Shown: positions 36,150-45,390 of the stretch, piece after piece
How the letters are laid out: each line of letters starts with the position of its first letter
Numbering within the stretch: position 1 is the first letter of the stretch
Assembly (NCBI RefSeq): GCF_024273235.1
Contig: NZ_JANBVH010000009.1
Span: 80,379 to 144,378, forward strand
Length of the DNA: 64,000 bases
Direction of reading: 5' to 3'
Origin: Sphingomonas faeni
Lineage (GTDB): Bacteria > Pseudomonadota > Alphaproteobacteria > Sphingomonadales > Sphingomonadaceae
The notes under the pieces: model-generated
The model's input: the letters and a program-made list of their open reading frames with translations, nothing else
Told to the model about the DNA's origin: nothing
Database searches by the model: none
Position numbers and translations under genes: made by a program

Positions 36150-37685
36150 TCACGTCACGCTGAACCACGTTCCTGCGATGCCGACGAGCGCGGCGATCAC
36201 CGCGACCGCCGCATAGCGCCAGCCGCCGCCGATCCGGATGACTTCGATCTCGCGCAGCGGCGGCATCGGGGGGGCACCACCGGGGGCGGGGTAATGCGCC
36301 TCGATCCGGCGGACCAGTTCGGGCAGGCGGGTCAGCGTCTGGAAGTCGGCGATCAGGCGGTCGGCGATCGCGGCCTCGGGGCCGAGTTCGCCGCGGATCC
36401 AGTCGCGGACGAACGGTTCGGCGGCTTCCCACAAATTGATGTCGGGGTTGAGGCTGGTCGCGACGCCCTCGACCATCACCATCGTCTTCTGGAGCAGCAG
36501 CAGATGCGGCTGCGTCGCCATGTCGAAATCGCGCGTGATCGAGAACAGGCTGTCGAGCATCATGCCGATCGACATGTCCTTGACCGGCAGACCGCGCATC
36601 GGCTCGCCGACCGCGCGCAATGCCGTGGCGAATTCGGCGACGTCGTGATGCGCGGGGACGTATCCGGCCTCGAAATGGATCTCGGCGACGCGCTTATAAT
36701 TGCCGGTGATCAGGCCGTAGAGGATCTCGGCGAGCCAGACGCGGGCGCGGCGATCGATCCGGCCCATGATGCCGAAGTCGATCGCGGCGATCCGGTTGCC
36801 GGGGAGCGCGAACAGGTTTCCCTGGTGCATGTCGGCGTGGAAGAACCCGTCCGCGATCGCCTGGCGCAGGAACGCGCGGACGAGCGTGTTGGCGAGGCCG
36901 GGAAGGTCGTAGCCGGCGGCGACGAGCGCCGGGCGGTCGGACAGCTTGATGCCGTCGATCCACTCGATCGTCATGACCTTGTTGGTCGAGCGCGCCCAGT
37001 CGATCGCGGGAATGACGAAGTCGGGCTCGGCGGTCATGCCCTCCGCGAGTTCGGAGGCCGAGGCGGCTTCGCGGCGGAAGTTCAGTTCGCGCAGCGTCCA
37101 GCGCTTGAACGTCTCGATCGTCAGGCGCGGGCGGAGGCGCATCGCCTCGGGGCTGAGCGCCTCGAGTTGTGCCGCGGCCCAGCTATAGGTGTCGATCGCG
37201 CGGGCGAAGTCGTCCTCGACGCCGGGGCGGAGAACCTTGACCGCGACCTGGCGGCCGTCGGTGGTGACCGCGCGGTGGACCTGCGCGATCGATGCCGCGC
37301 CGACCGGGATCGGTTCGATGCGCGAGAACAACGTCTCCAGCGGCTTGCCGAAGCTCGCCCGCATCGCCGCTTCGATCGTCTCGTAGGGTACGGGGGAGAG
37401 CTGGTCCTGGAGCCTGAGCAGATCGTGCGCGGCGTGCTCACCGACGAGATCGGGGCGGGTGGCGAGCGTCTGGCCAAGCTTGATCGCCGCGGGTCCGATC
37501 GCCTGGAACGCGTCGGCATAGCGCGGCACCGCGGGCACGCGCGCGCCGAACCGGGCGATCCGGGCGAGGCGGCGGACGGGGGCTGGCGTGTTGGGATCGC
37601 GCTCGATGCCGCGCAGCGCGCCGTGGCGGGCGAGGATGCGGCCCCATTTGAGGAGTCGCCATATGTGGGTGGTTGAGGCGGTCAC
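36150..37685 (-). CDS. ubiB: UbiB-type atypical kinase/ATPase, ubiquinone synthesis
   Basis: 511 residues. The signature KxGQ helix is [16 protein letters not shown], the alanine-rich nucleotide loop [13 protein letters not shown], and the metal motif [13 protein letters not shown]; a hydrophobic C-terminal anchor ([17 protein letters not shown]) ends the protein. UbiB assists ubiquinone assembly at the membrane. It follows ubiE on the same strand, but a 253-base gap filled by a nested inverted repeat separates them. Confidence 0.95.
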   Translation of the reverse strand: MTASTTHIWRLLKWGRILARHGALRGIERDPNTPAPVRRLARIARFGARVPAVPRYADAFQAIGPAAIKLGQTLATRPDLVGEHAAHDLLRLQDQLSPVPYETIEAAMRASFGKPLETLFSRIEPIPVGAASIAQVHRAVTTDGRQVAVKVLRPGVEDDFARAIDTYSWAAAQLEALSPEAMRLRPRLTIETFKRWTLRELNFRREAASASELAEGMTAEPDFVIPAIDWARSTNKVMTIEWIDGIKLSDRPALVAAGYDLPGLANTLVRAFLRQAIADGFFHADMHQGNLFALPGNRIAAIDFGIMGRIDRRARVWLAEILYGLITGNYKRVAEIHFEAGYVPAHHDVAEFATALRAVGEPMRGLPVKDMSIGMMLDSLFSITRDFDMATQPHLLLLQKTMVMVEGVATSLNPDINLWEAAEPFVRDWIRGELGPEAAIADRLIADFQTLTRLPELVRRIEAHYPAPGGAPPMPPLREIEVIRIGGGWRYAAVAVIAALVGIAGTWFSVT

Positions 37686-37714
37686 TGCGTTGGAGCGCCT
37701 TGAGAAGGGGTTTG

Positions 37715-37934
37715 TTCACGCGAAGGCGCGAAGGCGCGAAGAGAAGAGATTGGTTCACGCGGAGACGCGGAGACGCGGAGGTGGTGCGTATGGCCGCGAC
37801 TGCGGCTTTTCATCGTTAGCGAAGGGATAGCGAAGCGCTGACGCGCACAAGACGCGGCGCCTTCGCGCCCACTTACTCTCCGCGTCTCCGCGTCTCCGCG
37901 TGAACAACTCTTCGCCACTTCGCGCCTTCGCGTG
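37715..37934. repeat. Large nested inverted repeat between ubiE and ubiB
   Basis: Inner perfect arms of 28 bases at 37753-37780 and 37878-37905 consist of repeated GCGGAGAC units (GTTCACGCGGAGACGCGGAG at the outer end). Outer imperfect arms with GCGAAGGC units lie at 37715-37743 and 37909-37934. The centre is about 97 bases with no recognised gene. The element could fold as a cruciform or an mRNA stem inside the ubiE-ubiB transcript. Confidence 0.85.
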
Positions 37935-37938
37935 ATCA

Positions 37939-38703
37939 CTAGATCTTCCACCCGCTGTGGATCGCGACGAGTCCGCCCAGCAACGGCTCGACCTTCGTTT
38001 GCACGAAGCCCGCATCCGCGATCATGCCCTTGAACTTGGGCATGTCGGGGAAGCGGCGGATCGATTCGATCAGGTAGCGGTAGCTGTCGGCGTCCTGCGC
38101 GAGCAGCTGGCCGAGCTTCGGGACCATTTTGTGCGAATAGGCGTCGTACACCTCGGCGAACCCCGGCCAGACGGTCGTCGAGAATTCGAGGCAATAGAAA
38201 CGCCCGCCGCGGCGCAGGACGCGGTGGGCTTCGCGCAACGCCTTGGGGATGTCGGTCACGTTCCGGATGCCGAACGCTATCGTGTACGCGTCGAAGAACT
38301 TGTCGGGGAAGGTCAGCGTTTCCGCATTGGCCTCGGTCCAGACCAGGCCGTCGATGCCGCGCTTCTGCGCGCGTTGCATGCCGACTTCGAGCATCTGCGG
38401 GTTGATGTCGGCGACCGTGATCGATGCGCCCGACGGCTCCATGCGGAAGGCGATGTCGCCCGTGCCGCCCGCCATGTCGAGAATCTGCTCGCCTTCGCGC
38501 GGTTTCACGCGGCGGACGAAGCGGTCCTTCCACAGCCGGTGCATGCCGCCCGACATCGCATCGTTCATCAGGTCGTATTTGCCCGCGACGTTCGAGAAGA
38601 CGCCGCCGACGCGGGCGGTCTTCTCAGTGGCGGGAATGTCTTCGTAGCCGAAGGAGACGGTATCGGGCGTCGAAGCGGGCGCGGGCGCGATCAAGTCGTT
38701 CAT
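37939..38703 (-). CDS. ubiE: Demethylmenaquinone/2-methoxy-6-polyprenyl-1,4-benzoquinol C-methyltransferase
   Basis: 254 residues from ATG 38703. UbiE signatures are FGYEDIPATEKTARVGGVFS, YDLMNDAMSGGMHRLWKD, the SAM motif LDMAGGTGDIAFRM, YTIAFGIRNVTDIPKAL and the end FGLV-like GGLVAIHSGWKI. It methylates a ubiquinone precursor. Divergent from mutM with only 56 bases between the starts. It is the first gene of the ubiE-ubiB-coaBC-dut run. Confidence 0.96.
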   Translation of the reverse strand: MNDLIAPAPASTPDTVSFGYEDIPATEKTARVGGVFSNVAGKYDLMNDAMSGGMHRLWKDRFVRRVKPREGEQILDMAGGTGDIAFRMEPSGASITVADINPQMLEVGMQRAQKRGIDGLVWTEANAETLTFPDKFFDAYTIAFGIRNVTDIPKALREAHRVLRRGGRFYCLEFSTTVWPGFAEVYDAYSHKMVPKLGQLLAQDADSYRYLIESIRRFPDMPKFKGMIADAGFVQTKVEPLLGGLVAIHSGWKI

Positions 38704-38759
38704 ATCCTGCGCTCTAGCCGCGCCTTGTGGCGCGAGCAAACGCAACCTAGCTGCAAAGC

Positions 38760-39575
38760 GTGCCAGAGTTACCAGAAGTCGAAACCACCGTGCGCGGGCT
38801 GGAGCCCGTGCTGAAGGGCCAGCGCCTGACCTCAGTCGAGCCGCGCCGCGCCGACCTGCGCAAGGCGATTCCGGTCGACCTGCGCCAGCGGATGACCGGG
38901 GCGACCGTGACGACGCTCGGGCGGCGCGCCAAATATGGGCTGATCGACACCGATCGCGGCGACACTCTGGTGTTCCATCTCGGCATGTCGGGACGCTGGC
39001 GAGTCGATCCGAGCGAACTGCTCGCGCACGACCACCTCCTGATCGGCACGGCGGCGGGTCGCACGGTCGCACTCAACGACCCGCGGCGATTCGGCTTTCT
39101 CGATCTCTGGGTGACCGACGATATCGCCAATTATCCTCCGTTTCTCAGCATGGGGCCCGAGCCGCTCGGACCAGACCTGACGGCCGCGTATCTGCTGGAG
39201 GCGCTCGAAGGGCGGGGCGCCTCGATCAAGGCGATGCTGCTCGACCAGCGGATCGTCGCGGGGCTCGGCAACATCTATGTGTGCGAGGCGCTGCACATGG
39301 CGAAGATCGCGCCATCACGCGCGGCGGGGCGGATCTCGCTGTTTCGACTCGAGCGACTCGTGGAGGCGATTCGAGCGGTGCTGACGGCGGCGATCCTGGC
39401 CGGTGGTTCATCCCTGCGAGATTACGTCCGGCCCGACGGCGAACTCGGCTATTTCTCCAAGCAATGGCGCGTCTATGGTCGCGAGGGCGAGGCGTGCGAA
39501 TGCGGTGCTGCCGTCAGGCGGCGTACCGAGGGTGGGCGCTCGACCTTCTGGTGCGCCAAGTGCCAACGCGGTTGA
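38760..39575 (+). CDS. mutM: Formamidopyrimidine-DNA glycosylase
   Basis: 271 residues from a GTG start; the second residue is the catalytic proline (PELPEVETTVRGLEP, P2 and E3). It removes 8-oxoguanine and nicks abasic sites. The helix-two-turn-helix region has GLGNIYVCEALH, and the C-terminal zinc finger is C-x-C ... C-x-x-C (CECGAAV ... WCAKC). A 94-base gap leads to rpsT. Confidence 0.96.
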   Translation: MPELPEVETTVRGLEPVLKGQRLTSVEPRRADLRKAIPVDLRQRMTGATVTTLGRRAKYGLIDTDRGDTLVFHLGMSGRWRVDPSELLAHDHLLIGTAAGRTVALNDPRRFGFLDLWVTDDIANYPPFLSMGPEPLGPDLTAAYLLEALEGRGASIKAMLLDQRIVAGLGNIYVCEALHMAKIAPSRAAGRISLFRLERLVEAIRAVLTAAILAGGSSLRDYVRPDGELGYFSKQWRVYGREGEACECGAAVRRRTEGGRSTFWCAKCQRG

Positions 39576-39669
39576 CGATCACAGGCAAAGTGAGTAGGGC
39601 CGCGGCTTCGAGAGGGCGTAGGAGCAATCCGGCGCCCCTTTTTATTCATTCGAACATCCAGAGGGCTTC

Positions 39670-39933
39670 ATGGCGAACACGCCGCAGGCGAAAAAGCGTA
39701 TCCGTCGCAACGACCGTCGCGCGGAAGTGAACGGCAACCGAGTCGGCCGTATCCGTACCTTCATCAAGAAGGTCGAGGCCGCACTGGCTTCGGGCGACAA
39801 GGGCGCAGCGACCACCGCACTCGCAGCGGCACAGCCTGAGCTTCAGCGTGGCGTCGCTAAGGGCGTGCTGCACAAGAACACCGCGAGCCGCAAGTTCGCG
39901 CGTCTGACCAAGGCCGTGACCGGACTCGCCTAA
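39670..39933 (+). CDS. rpsT: Small ribosomal subunit protein bS20
   Basis: 87 residues, basic. The opening [17 protein letters not shown] and the end [15 protein letters not shown] match bS20. A strong terminator follows at once. The mutM-rpsT-dnaA order is frequent in sphingomonads. Confidence 0.97.
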   Translation: MANTPQAKKRIRRNDRRAEVNGNRVGRIRTFIKKVEAALASGDKGAATTALAAAQPELQRGVAKGVLHKNTASRKFARLTKAVTGLA

Positions 39934-39961
39934 GCGACCGATCACTGTCGAAAGCGGATCA

Positions 39962-39990
39962 CCCGTCGGGACATTCCCGGCGGGTTTTTT
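39962..39990 (+). terminator. Rho-independent terminator after rpsT
   Basis: A ten-base stem with one G-T pair (CCCGTCGGGA / TCCCGGCGGG), loop CAT and a TTTTTT run, 28 bases after the rpsT stop. Confidence 0.92.
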
Positions 39991-40380
39991 GCGTGTGCGA
40001 AGGGAACCTGGGGGGAGTCCGCGCAACCCTAGGATTCGCCACGATTCGTGCGTGCGAGAATCACGTCACGCAATCGCGAAAATTGCAAAAAATGCGTAAA
40101 CACAGCCACTTATAAAAATATCGACGCATTTCCGCGGCTTGATCAAGTCAACCCGCTTTATTTCGAAAATGTGACGCCTCGGGGCCTTGCTCGGATCGCC
40201 GATCGCTTCATAACAGGGCTCACAGCGACGGTGGCTTCCACCGCTGCATCAACAAACAGGGCGAAGATGCCGGATGACCCTTGGGGTCGTCTGGGGGCCA
40301 TTTTCTGTCGGGACTATGTCACCTGCACGCGTGTCGTGCGGGGTCGGAGAAGTGTGCGCGTGACGAAGTGGCAAGGACCG
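39991..40380. promoter_or_regulatory. dnaA upstream region, AT-rich with an 8-bp dyad
   Basis: About 390 bases without a gene. The part at 40075-40160 is distinctly AT-rich for this genome and contains an inverted pair AAATGCGT (40090-40097) and ACGCATTT (40124-40131) around TTATAAAAATAT. It probably holds the dnaA promoter. No consensus DnaA box (TTATCCACA or close) was found on either strand, so an origin is not claimed. Confidence 0.5.
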
Positions 40381-41874
40381 ATGACCCACGCGACCGAGGC
40401 CGAGAAGGCCTGGGCCCGCGTGCGTGCATCCTTGCGCGAGTCGGCGGGCGCGCGGCTGTTCGAGCAGTGGCTGAAACCGATCGAGCTGATCCCGGGCGAG
40501 GACCGCGACACGATCCGCCTCGCGCTGCCGTCGGCGTTCATGACGAACTGGGTCCGCAATCATTACGCCGACCGACTCGTGCTCGAATTCAAGCAGATCC
40601 TGCCCAACGTCCGCACCGTCCAGATCGAGACCCGGGCGCCGGGTCGCGCGCCCGTCGTGCTGGCGATCAAGCCGGTGGCGGATCCGGTCATCGCCGAACC
40701 TGCCGCGCCGAAGCCGGTCGTCGAAGCCAAGCCGGCCGCGGACGCCAAGCCAGCTGCGCAGCCTGCACAGGTTTCGATGAAGTTCGGGGTCGATCCGTCG
40801 CTGAAGCCTGCGCCCGTGGTGGCAGCGGCGCCGGTCGGGGTACCCGCCGAACGCCCGCCGCTCGATCCGCGCTATACCTTCGCGCGATTCGTCGTCGATC
40901 CGTCGAACAAGGTCGCGTTCAACGCCGCCAAGGTGCTCGCCGAGCCGGGCCCCGTCCGGTTCAGCCCGTTGTTCCTCCACAGCGGCACGGGGCAGGGCAA
41001 GACCCACCTCATGCACGCGATCGGCCACGCGTTCCTCGAGCATAACCCGCACGCGATCGTGCTGTGCATGTCCGCCGAGCGGTTCATGTACGATTTCGTC
41101 GCGGCGATGCGCGCGCGCGATACGCATGCGTTCAAGCAGCGGCTGCGCGGTGCCGACCTGCTGCTGATCGACGACCTCCAGTTCATCGCCGGCAAGGACG
41201 CGACGCAGGAAGAATTCTTCCACACGGTCAACGAGATCATGGCGGCGGGCAAGCGGCTGGTGATCTCCGCCGATCGCTGTCCGCAGGCGCTGGAAGGCGT
41301 CGAGGCGCGGATCATTAGCCGGATGGCGGTCGGGCTGGTCGCGGATATCAAGGCGCCCGACCTGACGCTGCGCCGGACGATCCTCGACCGGAAGCTGGTC
41401 GACCTGCCCGACATGCGCGTGCCGACCGACGTGCTCGACCTGCTCGCCAGCCGCATCCATGCGAACATCCGCGAGCTCGAAGGCGCGCTGAACCGGGTGG
41501 TGGCGTATGCGCAGTTGACCGGGGATACGATCGACCTCGACTTCGCGGTCGCGACGTTGGGCGAAGTGCTGCGGGGCGCGCAGAAGCGCGTGACGATCGA
41601 CGAGATCCAGAAGCTGGTGTCCGCGCATTTCGAGCTGAAGCCGCTCGACCTGATTTCGGCGCGGCGGGCACGGGCTGTGGCGCGGCCGCGGCAGATCGCG
41701 ATGTATCTGGCCAAGCGGCTCACGACCCGGTCGTTGCCTGAGATCGGGCGGAAGTTCGGTGGCCGCGATCACTCGACGGTGATCCACGCGGTGCGCAAGA
41801 TCGAGGAACTGCGCGATTCGGACCGCGATATCGATGCCGCCGTGCGCGTGCTGATGCGCGAGTTGGAAGGCTAG
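40381..41874 (+). CDS. dnaA: Chromosomal replication initiator protein
   Basis: 497 residues from ATG 40381, chosen for the AAGGA ribosome site three bases upstream; an open frame extends to 40048 without support. Domain I is residues 1-85, the Ala/Pro/Lys linker domain II about 86-160, the AAA+ domain starts with YTFARFVV and has Walker A GTGQGKT at 202-208 and Walker B LLLIDDLQF, and the DNA-binding domain IV ends with the signature FGGRDHSTVIHAVRKIEEL. It binds origin boxes and starts replication. Confidence 0.97.
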   Translation: MTHATEAEKAWARVRASLRESAGARLFEQWLKPIELIPGEDRDTIRLALPSAFMTNWVRNHYADRLVLEFKQILPNVRTVQIETRAPGRAPVVLAIKPVADPVIAEPAAPKPVVEAKPAADAKPAAQPAQVSMKFGVDPSLKPAPVVAAAPVGVPAERPPLDPRYTFARFVVDPSNKVAFNAAKVLAEPGPVRFSPLFLHSGTGQGKTHLMHAIGHAFLEHNPHAIVLCMSAERFMYDFVAAMRARDTHAFKQRLRGADLLLIDDLQFIAGKDATQEEFFHTVNEIMAAGKRLVISADRCPQALEGVEARIISRMAVGLVADIKAPDLTLRRTILDRKLVDLPDMRVPTDVLDLLASRIHANIRELEGALNRVVAYAQLTGDTIDLDFAVATLGEVLRGAQKRVTIDEIQKLVSAHFELKPLDLISARRARAVARPRQIAMYLAKRLTTRSLPEIGRKFGGRDHSTVIHAVRKIEELRDSDRDIDAAVRVLMRELEG

Positions 41875-41894
41875 GCGCTTCCCTTCCTCGTTCT

Positions 41895-41937
41895 CCCGCG
41901 AAGGCGGGAGCCCAGACTGGACACCCGCCTTCGCGGG
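41895..41937. repeat. Family B palindromic repeat, copy 2
   Basis: Perfect 14-base arms CCCGCGAAGGCGGG (41895-41908) and complement (41924-41937), spacer AGCCCAGACTGGACA with the shared CCAGAC core. It follows dnaA by 20 bases and may serve as its transcript end. Confidence 0.85.
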
Positions 41938-41970
41938 GGAACATGCTTCATTGGCATACTGAAGTCTTCT

Positions 41971-42078
41971 CCCCTCCCTGGAAGGGAGGGGCCGGGGGTG
42001 GGTTGGCCGGCTTTTGCCGCACCGGTTCCATGATGCGGATTGCGACCCACCCCCAACCCCTCCCTTTCAGGGAGGGGG
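41971..42078. repeat. Inverted repeat between convergent dnaA and trpS
   Basis: Arms CCCCTCCCTGGAAGGGAGGGG... at 41971-42004 and ACCCACCCCCAACCCCTCCC... at 42045-42078 are complementary except for a few bases, and each arm is itself a small hairpin. It is a third palindrome type in this window. Confidence 0.75.
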
Positions 42079-42093
42079 CAGGTCGGTTCGCGC

Positions 42094-43101
42094 TTAAACC
42101 TGCAACCCCATCGCGTCCTGCGTCGCCTTCAACACCGGCGCCGCCAGCGCGCGCGCCTTCTCGGCGCCCGCCTGCAACACCGCGGTCACCGCGCCGCGAT
42201 CGTCCAGCAACCGCACCATCTCGTCGCGGATCGGTCCCAACTTGGCCACCGCCAGATCCGCCAGCGCGGGCTTGAACGCGCCGAAGCCCTTGCCACCGAA
42301 CTCGCCGAGCACCGTCGCCACGTCGCTGTCCGCCAGCGCCGCGTAGATCGTCAGCAGGTTGCGTGCCTCCGCGCGGTCGCCGAGTTCCTCGACCGTCGCC
42401 GGCAGCACGTCCGGATCGGTCTTCGCCTTGCGGAACTTGTCCGCAATCGTGTCGTCGCTGTCGATCAGCTTGACCACCGACTGCTCGGACGGGTTCGACT
42501 TCGACATCTTCGCCGACGCATCGCGCAAGCTCATGATCCGCGGCGCGGCCTTGCTGATCAGCGGCGCGGGCAGCGTGAACAGGTCCACGCCGTAGTCGCC
42601 GTTGAACTTGGTCGCGATGTCGCGCGCGAGTTCGAGGTGCTGCTTCTGGTCCTCACCGACCGGCACGTGCGTGGCGTTGTAGAGCAGCACGTCGGCGGCC
42701 ATCAGCACGGGGTAGTCGTACAGCCCGACGCTCGCGCCTTCGCGGTTCTTGCCCGCCTTGTCCTTGAACTGGGTCATGCGGTTCAACCAACCGACGCGGG
42801 CGACGGTGTTGAGCAGCCACGCCAGCTCGCTGTGCGCGGGGACGCGCGCCTGGTTGAACAGGATGGACTTCGCCGGATCGATCCCCGCCGCGATCATCGT
42901 CGCGGCAACCTCGATCGTGTGCGCCGACAACTCCGCCGGCGCGATCCATTCGGTCGGCGCGTGGAGATCGGCGATGAAGAACATCGACTCGCCGCCCTGC
43001 GCCGCGACGTCGTCCTGGAGTGCGACCCATTGCTTCACCGCCCCCAGGTAATTGCCGAGATGGAGATTACCGGTGGGCTTGATGCCGGAGACGACGCGCA
43101 T
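42094..43101 (-). CDS. trpS: Tryptophanyl-tRNA synthetase
   Basis: 335 residues, class I synthetase. HIGH-type motif HLGN in GIKPTGNLHLGNYLGAVK, the substrate loop FIADLHAPTEW, and KMSKS in ASAKMSKSNPSEQS. It charges tRNA-Trp. It is the last gene of a secB-murJ-trpS unit, 9 bases after murJ, an order common in alphaproteobacteria. Confidence 0.96.
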   Translation of the reverse strand: MRVVSGIKPTGNLHLGNYLGAVKQWVALQDDVAAQGGESMFFIADLHAPTEWIAPAELSAHTIEVAATMIAAGIDPAKSILFNQARVPAHSELAWLLNTVARVGWLNRMTQFKDKAGKNREGASVGLYDYPVLMAADVLLYNATHVPVGEDQKQHLELARDIATKFNGDYGVDLFTLPAPLISKAAPRIMSLRDASAKMSKSNPSEQSVVKLIDSDDTIADKFRKAKTDPDVLPATVEELGDRAEARNLLTIYAALADSDVATVLGEFGGKGFGAFKPALADLAVAKLGPIRDEMVRLLDDRGAVTAVLQAGAEKARALAAPVLKATQDAMGLQV

Positions 43102-43110
43102 GGAAAAACC

Positions 43111-44676
43111 TTACTTGGAACGACGCAGAAGCGTGGAGATGTCGCCCAGCCGGAACGCGCCGGTGAGCAATGTCGCGATCGCATAGACCACGCCGCCGGT
43201 GGTAACCAGCACCAGCATCGCGCCCCAGCGCTGGATGCTGGTGCCGGTCACGAACGGCTGGAACAGGTCGTTGAGGAAAAACATCACGACCCCCATGATC
43301 AGCGCGGCGACCAGCAACCGCCACGTCCGTCGGCGAAGCCGCGCGTCGGGGGTGAAATGCCCGCGGCGGACGAGCGTGCGGTAGAGCATCGCGACGTTGA
43401 CCGTGCTCGCGATCGCGGTGGCGAGCGGTGGACCCATGTGGCCGAGCGGCTTGATGAAGGCGAGGTTCAGGACGAGGTTCACGACCATCGACATCGTCGC
43501 ATAGCGCACCGGCGTCTTGGTGTCCGAGCGTGCGTAATAGCCGGGCGTGAGCACCTTCACGAGGATGTACGACGGCAGGCCGATCGAGAAGGCGGCGAGC
43601 GCCTGTGCGGTCAGCACGCTGTCGTCGAGCGCGAACTTGCCGTGCTGGAACAGAGCCCCGACGATCGGCACGCCGCAGACGATCAGCGCGACCGTCGCGG
43701 GCAGGGTCAGGAACAGCGCCAGTTCCATGCCGCGGTTCTGCGTCGTCATCGCCTCGGCCTCCTCGCCGCGGCCGAGCTGGCGCGAGATCGTGGGAAGCAG
43801 GACGGTGCCGAGACCGATACCGATCAATCCGAGCGGGAGCTGGTTCAGGCGGTCGGCGAAATAGATGTAGGAGACCGAGCCCGCAGGCAGCAACGCGGCG
43901 GCTAGCGCGGTCGAGACTACGAGGTTGATCTGCACCGCGCCGGCCCCGGCGGCGGCGGGCCAGATCAGCGACATGAGCTTCTTCACGTCGGGATTGAGTT
44001 GCGGGCGCTTGAGCCGCAGCTTCACGCCGGATGCACGGCAGGCCCAGATCAGCCACAGGAGCTGCAACGCTCCCGACACGGTCACCGCGATCGCCTGGTT
44101 GCGCGCGGTCAGCAGCGGCTGGCGCTCATGGAACAGCAGCAGCGCGGCGATCAGCGTCGCATTGAGCAGGATCGGCGCGGCGGCATTGATCCAGAACTTG
44201 TGCAGCGAATTGAGGATGCCGCCGAGCAGCGACACGAGGCTGATCAGCAGTAGATAGGGGAGGGTGATCCGCGAGAGGTGAACGACATAGTCGAACCGCT
44301 CAGCGCTCGCGCCATTGAACCCGAAGGTCAGCAGCCACGTCATCGGCCATGCGGCGAGCTCGAACAGCACCGTCATCGCGATCAGCGTCGGCAGCAGCAC
44401 CGACAGCGCATCTTCGGCGAACGCGATCCCGTCGGGCAATCCGCGCCCGGTCTTGTCGCCGACCTTCCGATTGAACATCGGGATGAAGGCGGCGGAGAAC
44501 GCGCCCTCCGCGAAGAGCGCGCGGAACATATTGGGGAGGCGGAACGCGATCAGGAACGCGTCCGACGCGAACCCCGCGCCGACGAACCGCGCGAACAGCG
44601 AGTCGCGCACCAGCCCCAGGATACGGCTGGCGAGCGTCAGCCCGCCGACCGATCCCAGCGCCTTGGTCAGGTTCAT
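43111..44676 (-). CDS. murJ: Lipid II flippase
   Basis: 521 residues with about 14 membrane helices. The MurJ/MviN opening TLASRILGLVRDSLFARFVGAG and the FVDRLNQLPLGLIGIGLGTV-like segment (here FADRLNQLPLGLIG) are conserved. It moves the peptidoglycan precursor lipid II across the inner membrane. Transcribed with secB (25 bases upstream) and trpS (9 bases downstream). Confidence 0.95.
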   Translation of the reverse strand: MNLTKALGSVGGLTLASRILGLVRDSLFARFVGAGFASDAFLIAFRLPNMFRALFAEGAFSAAFIPMFNRKVGDKTGRGLPDGIAFAEDALSVLLPTLIAMTVLFELAAWPMTWLLTFGFNGASAERFDYVVHLSRITLPYLLLISLVSLLGGILNSLHKFWINAAAPILLNATLIAALLLFHERQPLLTARNQAIAVTVSGALQLLWLIWACRASGVKLRLKRPQLNPDVKKLMSLIWPAAAGAGAVQINLVVSTALAAALLPAGSVSYIYFADRLNQLPLGLIGIGLGTVLLPTISRQLGRGEEAEAMTTQNRGMELALFLTLPATVALIVCGVPIVGALFQHGKFALDDSVLTAQALAAFSIGLPSYILVKVLTPGYYARSDTKTPVRYATMSMVVNLVLNLAFIKPLGHMGPPLATAIASTVNVAMLYRTLVRRGHFTPDARLRRRTWRLLVAALIMGVVMFFLNDLFQPFVTGTSIQRWGAMLVLVTTGGVVYAIATLLTGAFRLGDISTLLRRSK

Positions 44677-44701
44677 CTACGCGCGCTCCGCCTCCGGTCG
44701 A

Positions 44702-45223
44702 TCAGGCCTGACCGAAATCGCCGACGTTCGGCTGGATGCCCTGCTGCTCCGACTGAGTCAGGTACAGCTGGCCGAAATCGATCGGCTCGAGCAGCAGCGG
44801 CGGGAAGCCACCGTCACGCACTGCATCCGACAGCACGCGGCGGGCGAACGGGAACAGCAGGCGCGGCGCTTCGCCCAGCAGGAACGGCTGGACATGCTCG
44901 GCCGGGATGTTGCGCAGCCCGAACAGGCCGGCATAGGAAAGGTCGACGATGAACGCGACCTGCCCGTCGGTCTCGGCCCGGACGTCGATCTTCAGCACGA
45001 CCTCATGCACTTCGTCGCCGACTTGCGCCGCGCCGATGTTGAACTGCACGTCGATCGCCGGCGGGGTCTGGTTCTGGTAGACGGCGGGCGCGTTCGGGTT
45101 CTCGAACGACAGATCCTTGACGTATTGCGAGATCAGGCCGGCGGCGGGAATCGTGTCCTCGCCGTTCACGAGCTGGTCGCCCATCTGGTCGGGCGCGGTC
45201 ACGCCATTGTCCTGATCATCCAT
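44702..45223 (-). CDS. secB: Protein-export chaperone SecB
   Basis: 173 residues. Conserved SecB segments include SQYVKDLSFENPNAP, VVLKIDVRAETDGQVAFIVDLSYAGLF, LLFPFARRVLSDAVRDGGFPPLLLEP. It keeps preproteins unfolded and hands them to SecA. The long N-terminal acidic tail and Asn/Gln-rich end are normal in alphaproteobacteria. Divergent from the Tim44-like gene. Confidence 0.95.
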   Translation of the reverse strand: MDDQDNGVTAPDQMGDQLVNGEDTIPAAGLISQYVKDLSFENPNAPAVYQNQTPPAIDVQFNIGAAQVGDEVHEVVLKIDVRAETDGQVAFIVDLSYAGLFGLRNIPAEHVQPFLLGEAPRLLFPFARRVLSDAVRDGGFPPLLLEPIDFGQLYLTQSEQQGIQPNVGDFGQA

Positions 45224-45390
45224 TCGTCGTGTCCTTGCGAAGAAGCGTGAAATAGGGACCGAAGCGGCACGCTTGCGCGTTCATGTCGGTCAGGGGGCTG
45301 CGAGTAGCAGTGCCGACCGGGCGTTTCAACGGGCCCGGGTTTGAATAAGCGCAGCTTTGGCCTATGTTAGACCGAAGATCGGAGGCACGG

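Noticed and set aside
40138..40148. TTGATCAA palindrome upstream of dnaA as FNR box
   Set aside because: The half-sites abut without the four-base spacer required for FNR/FixK sites.
39991..40380. Possible replication origin next to dnaA
   Set aside because: No TTATCCACA-like DnaA boxes were found on either strand; AT-richness alone is not enough, and alphaproteobacterial origins are often elsewhere.
40048..40380. N-terminal extension of DnaA
   Set aside because: The open frame lacks a ribosome site, has atypical composition, and the DnaA domain I begins just after ATG 40381 with a good AAGGA.
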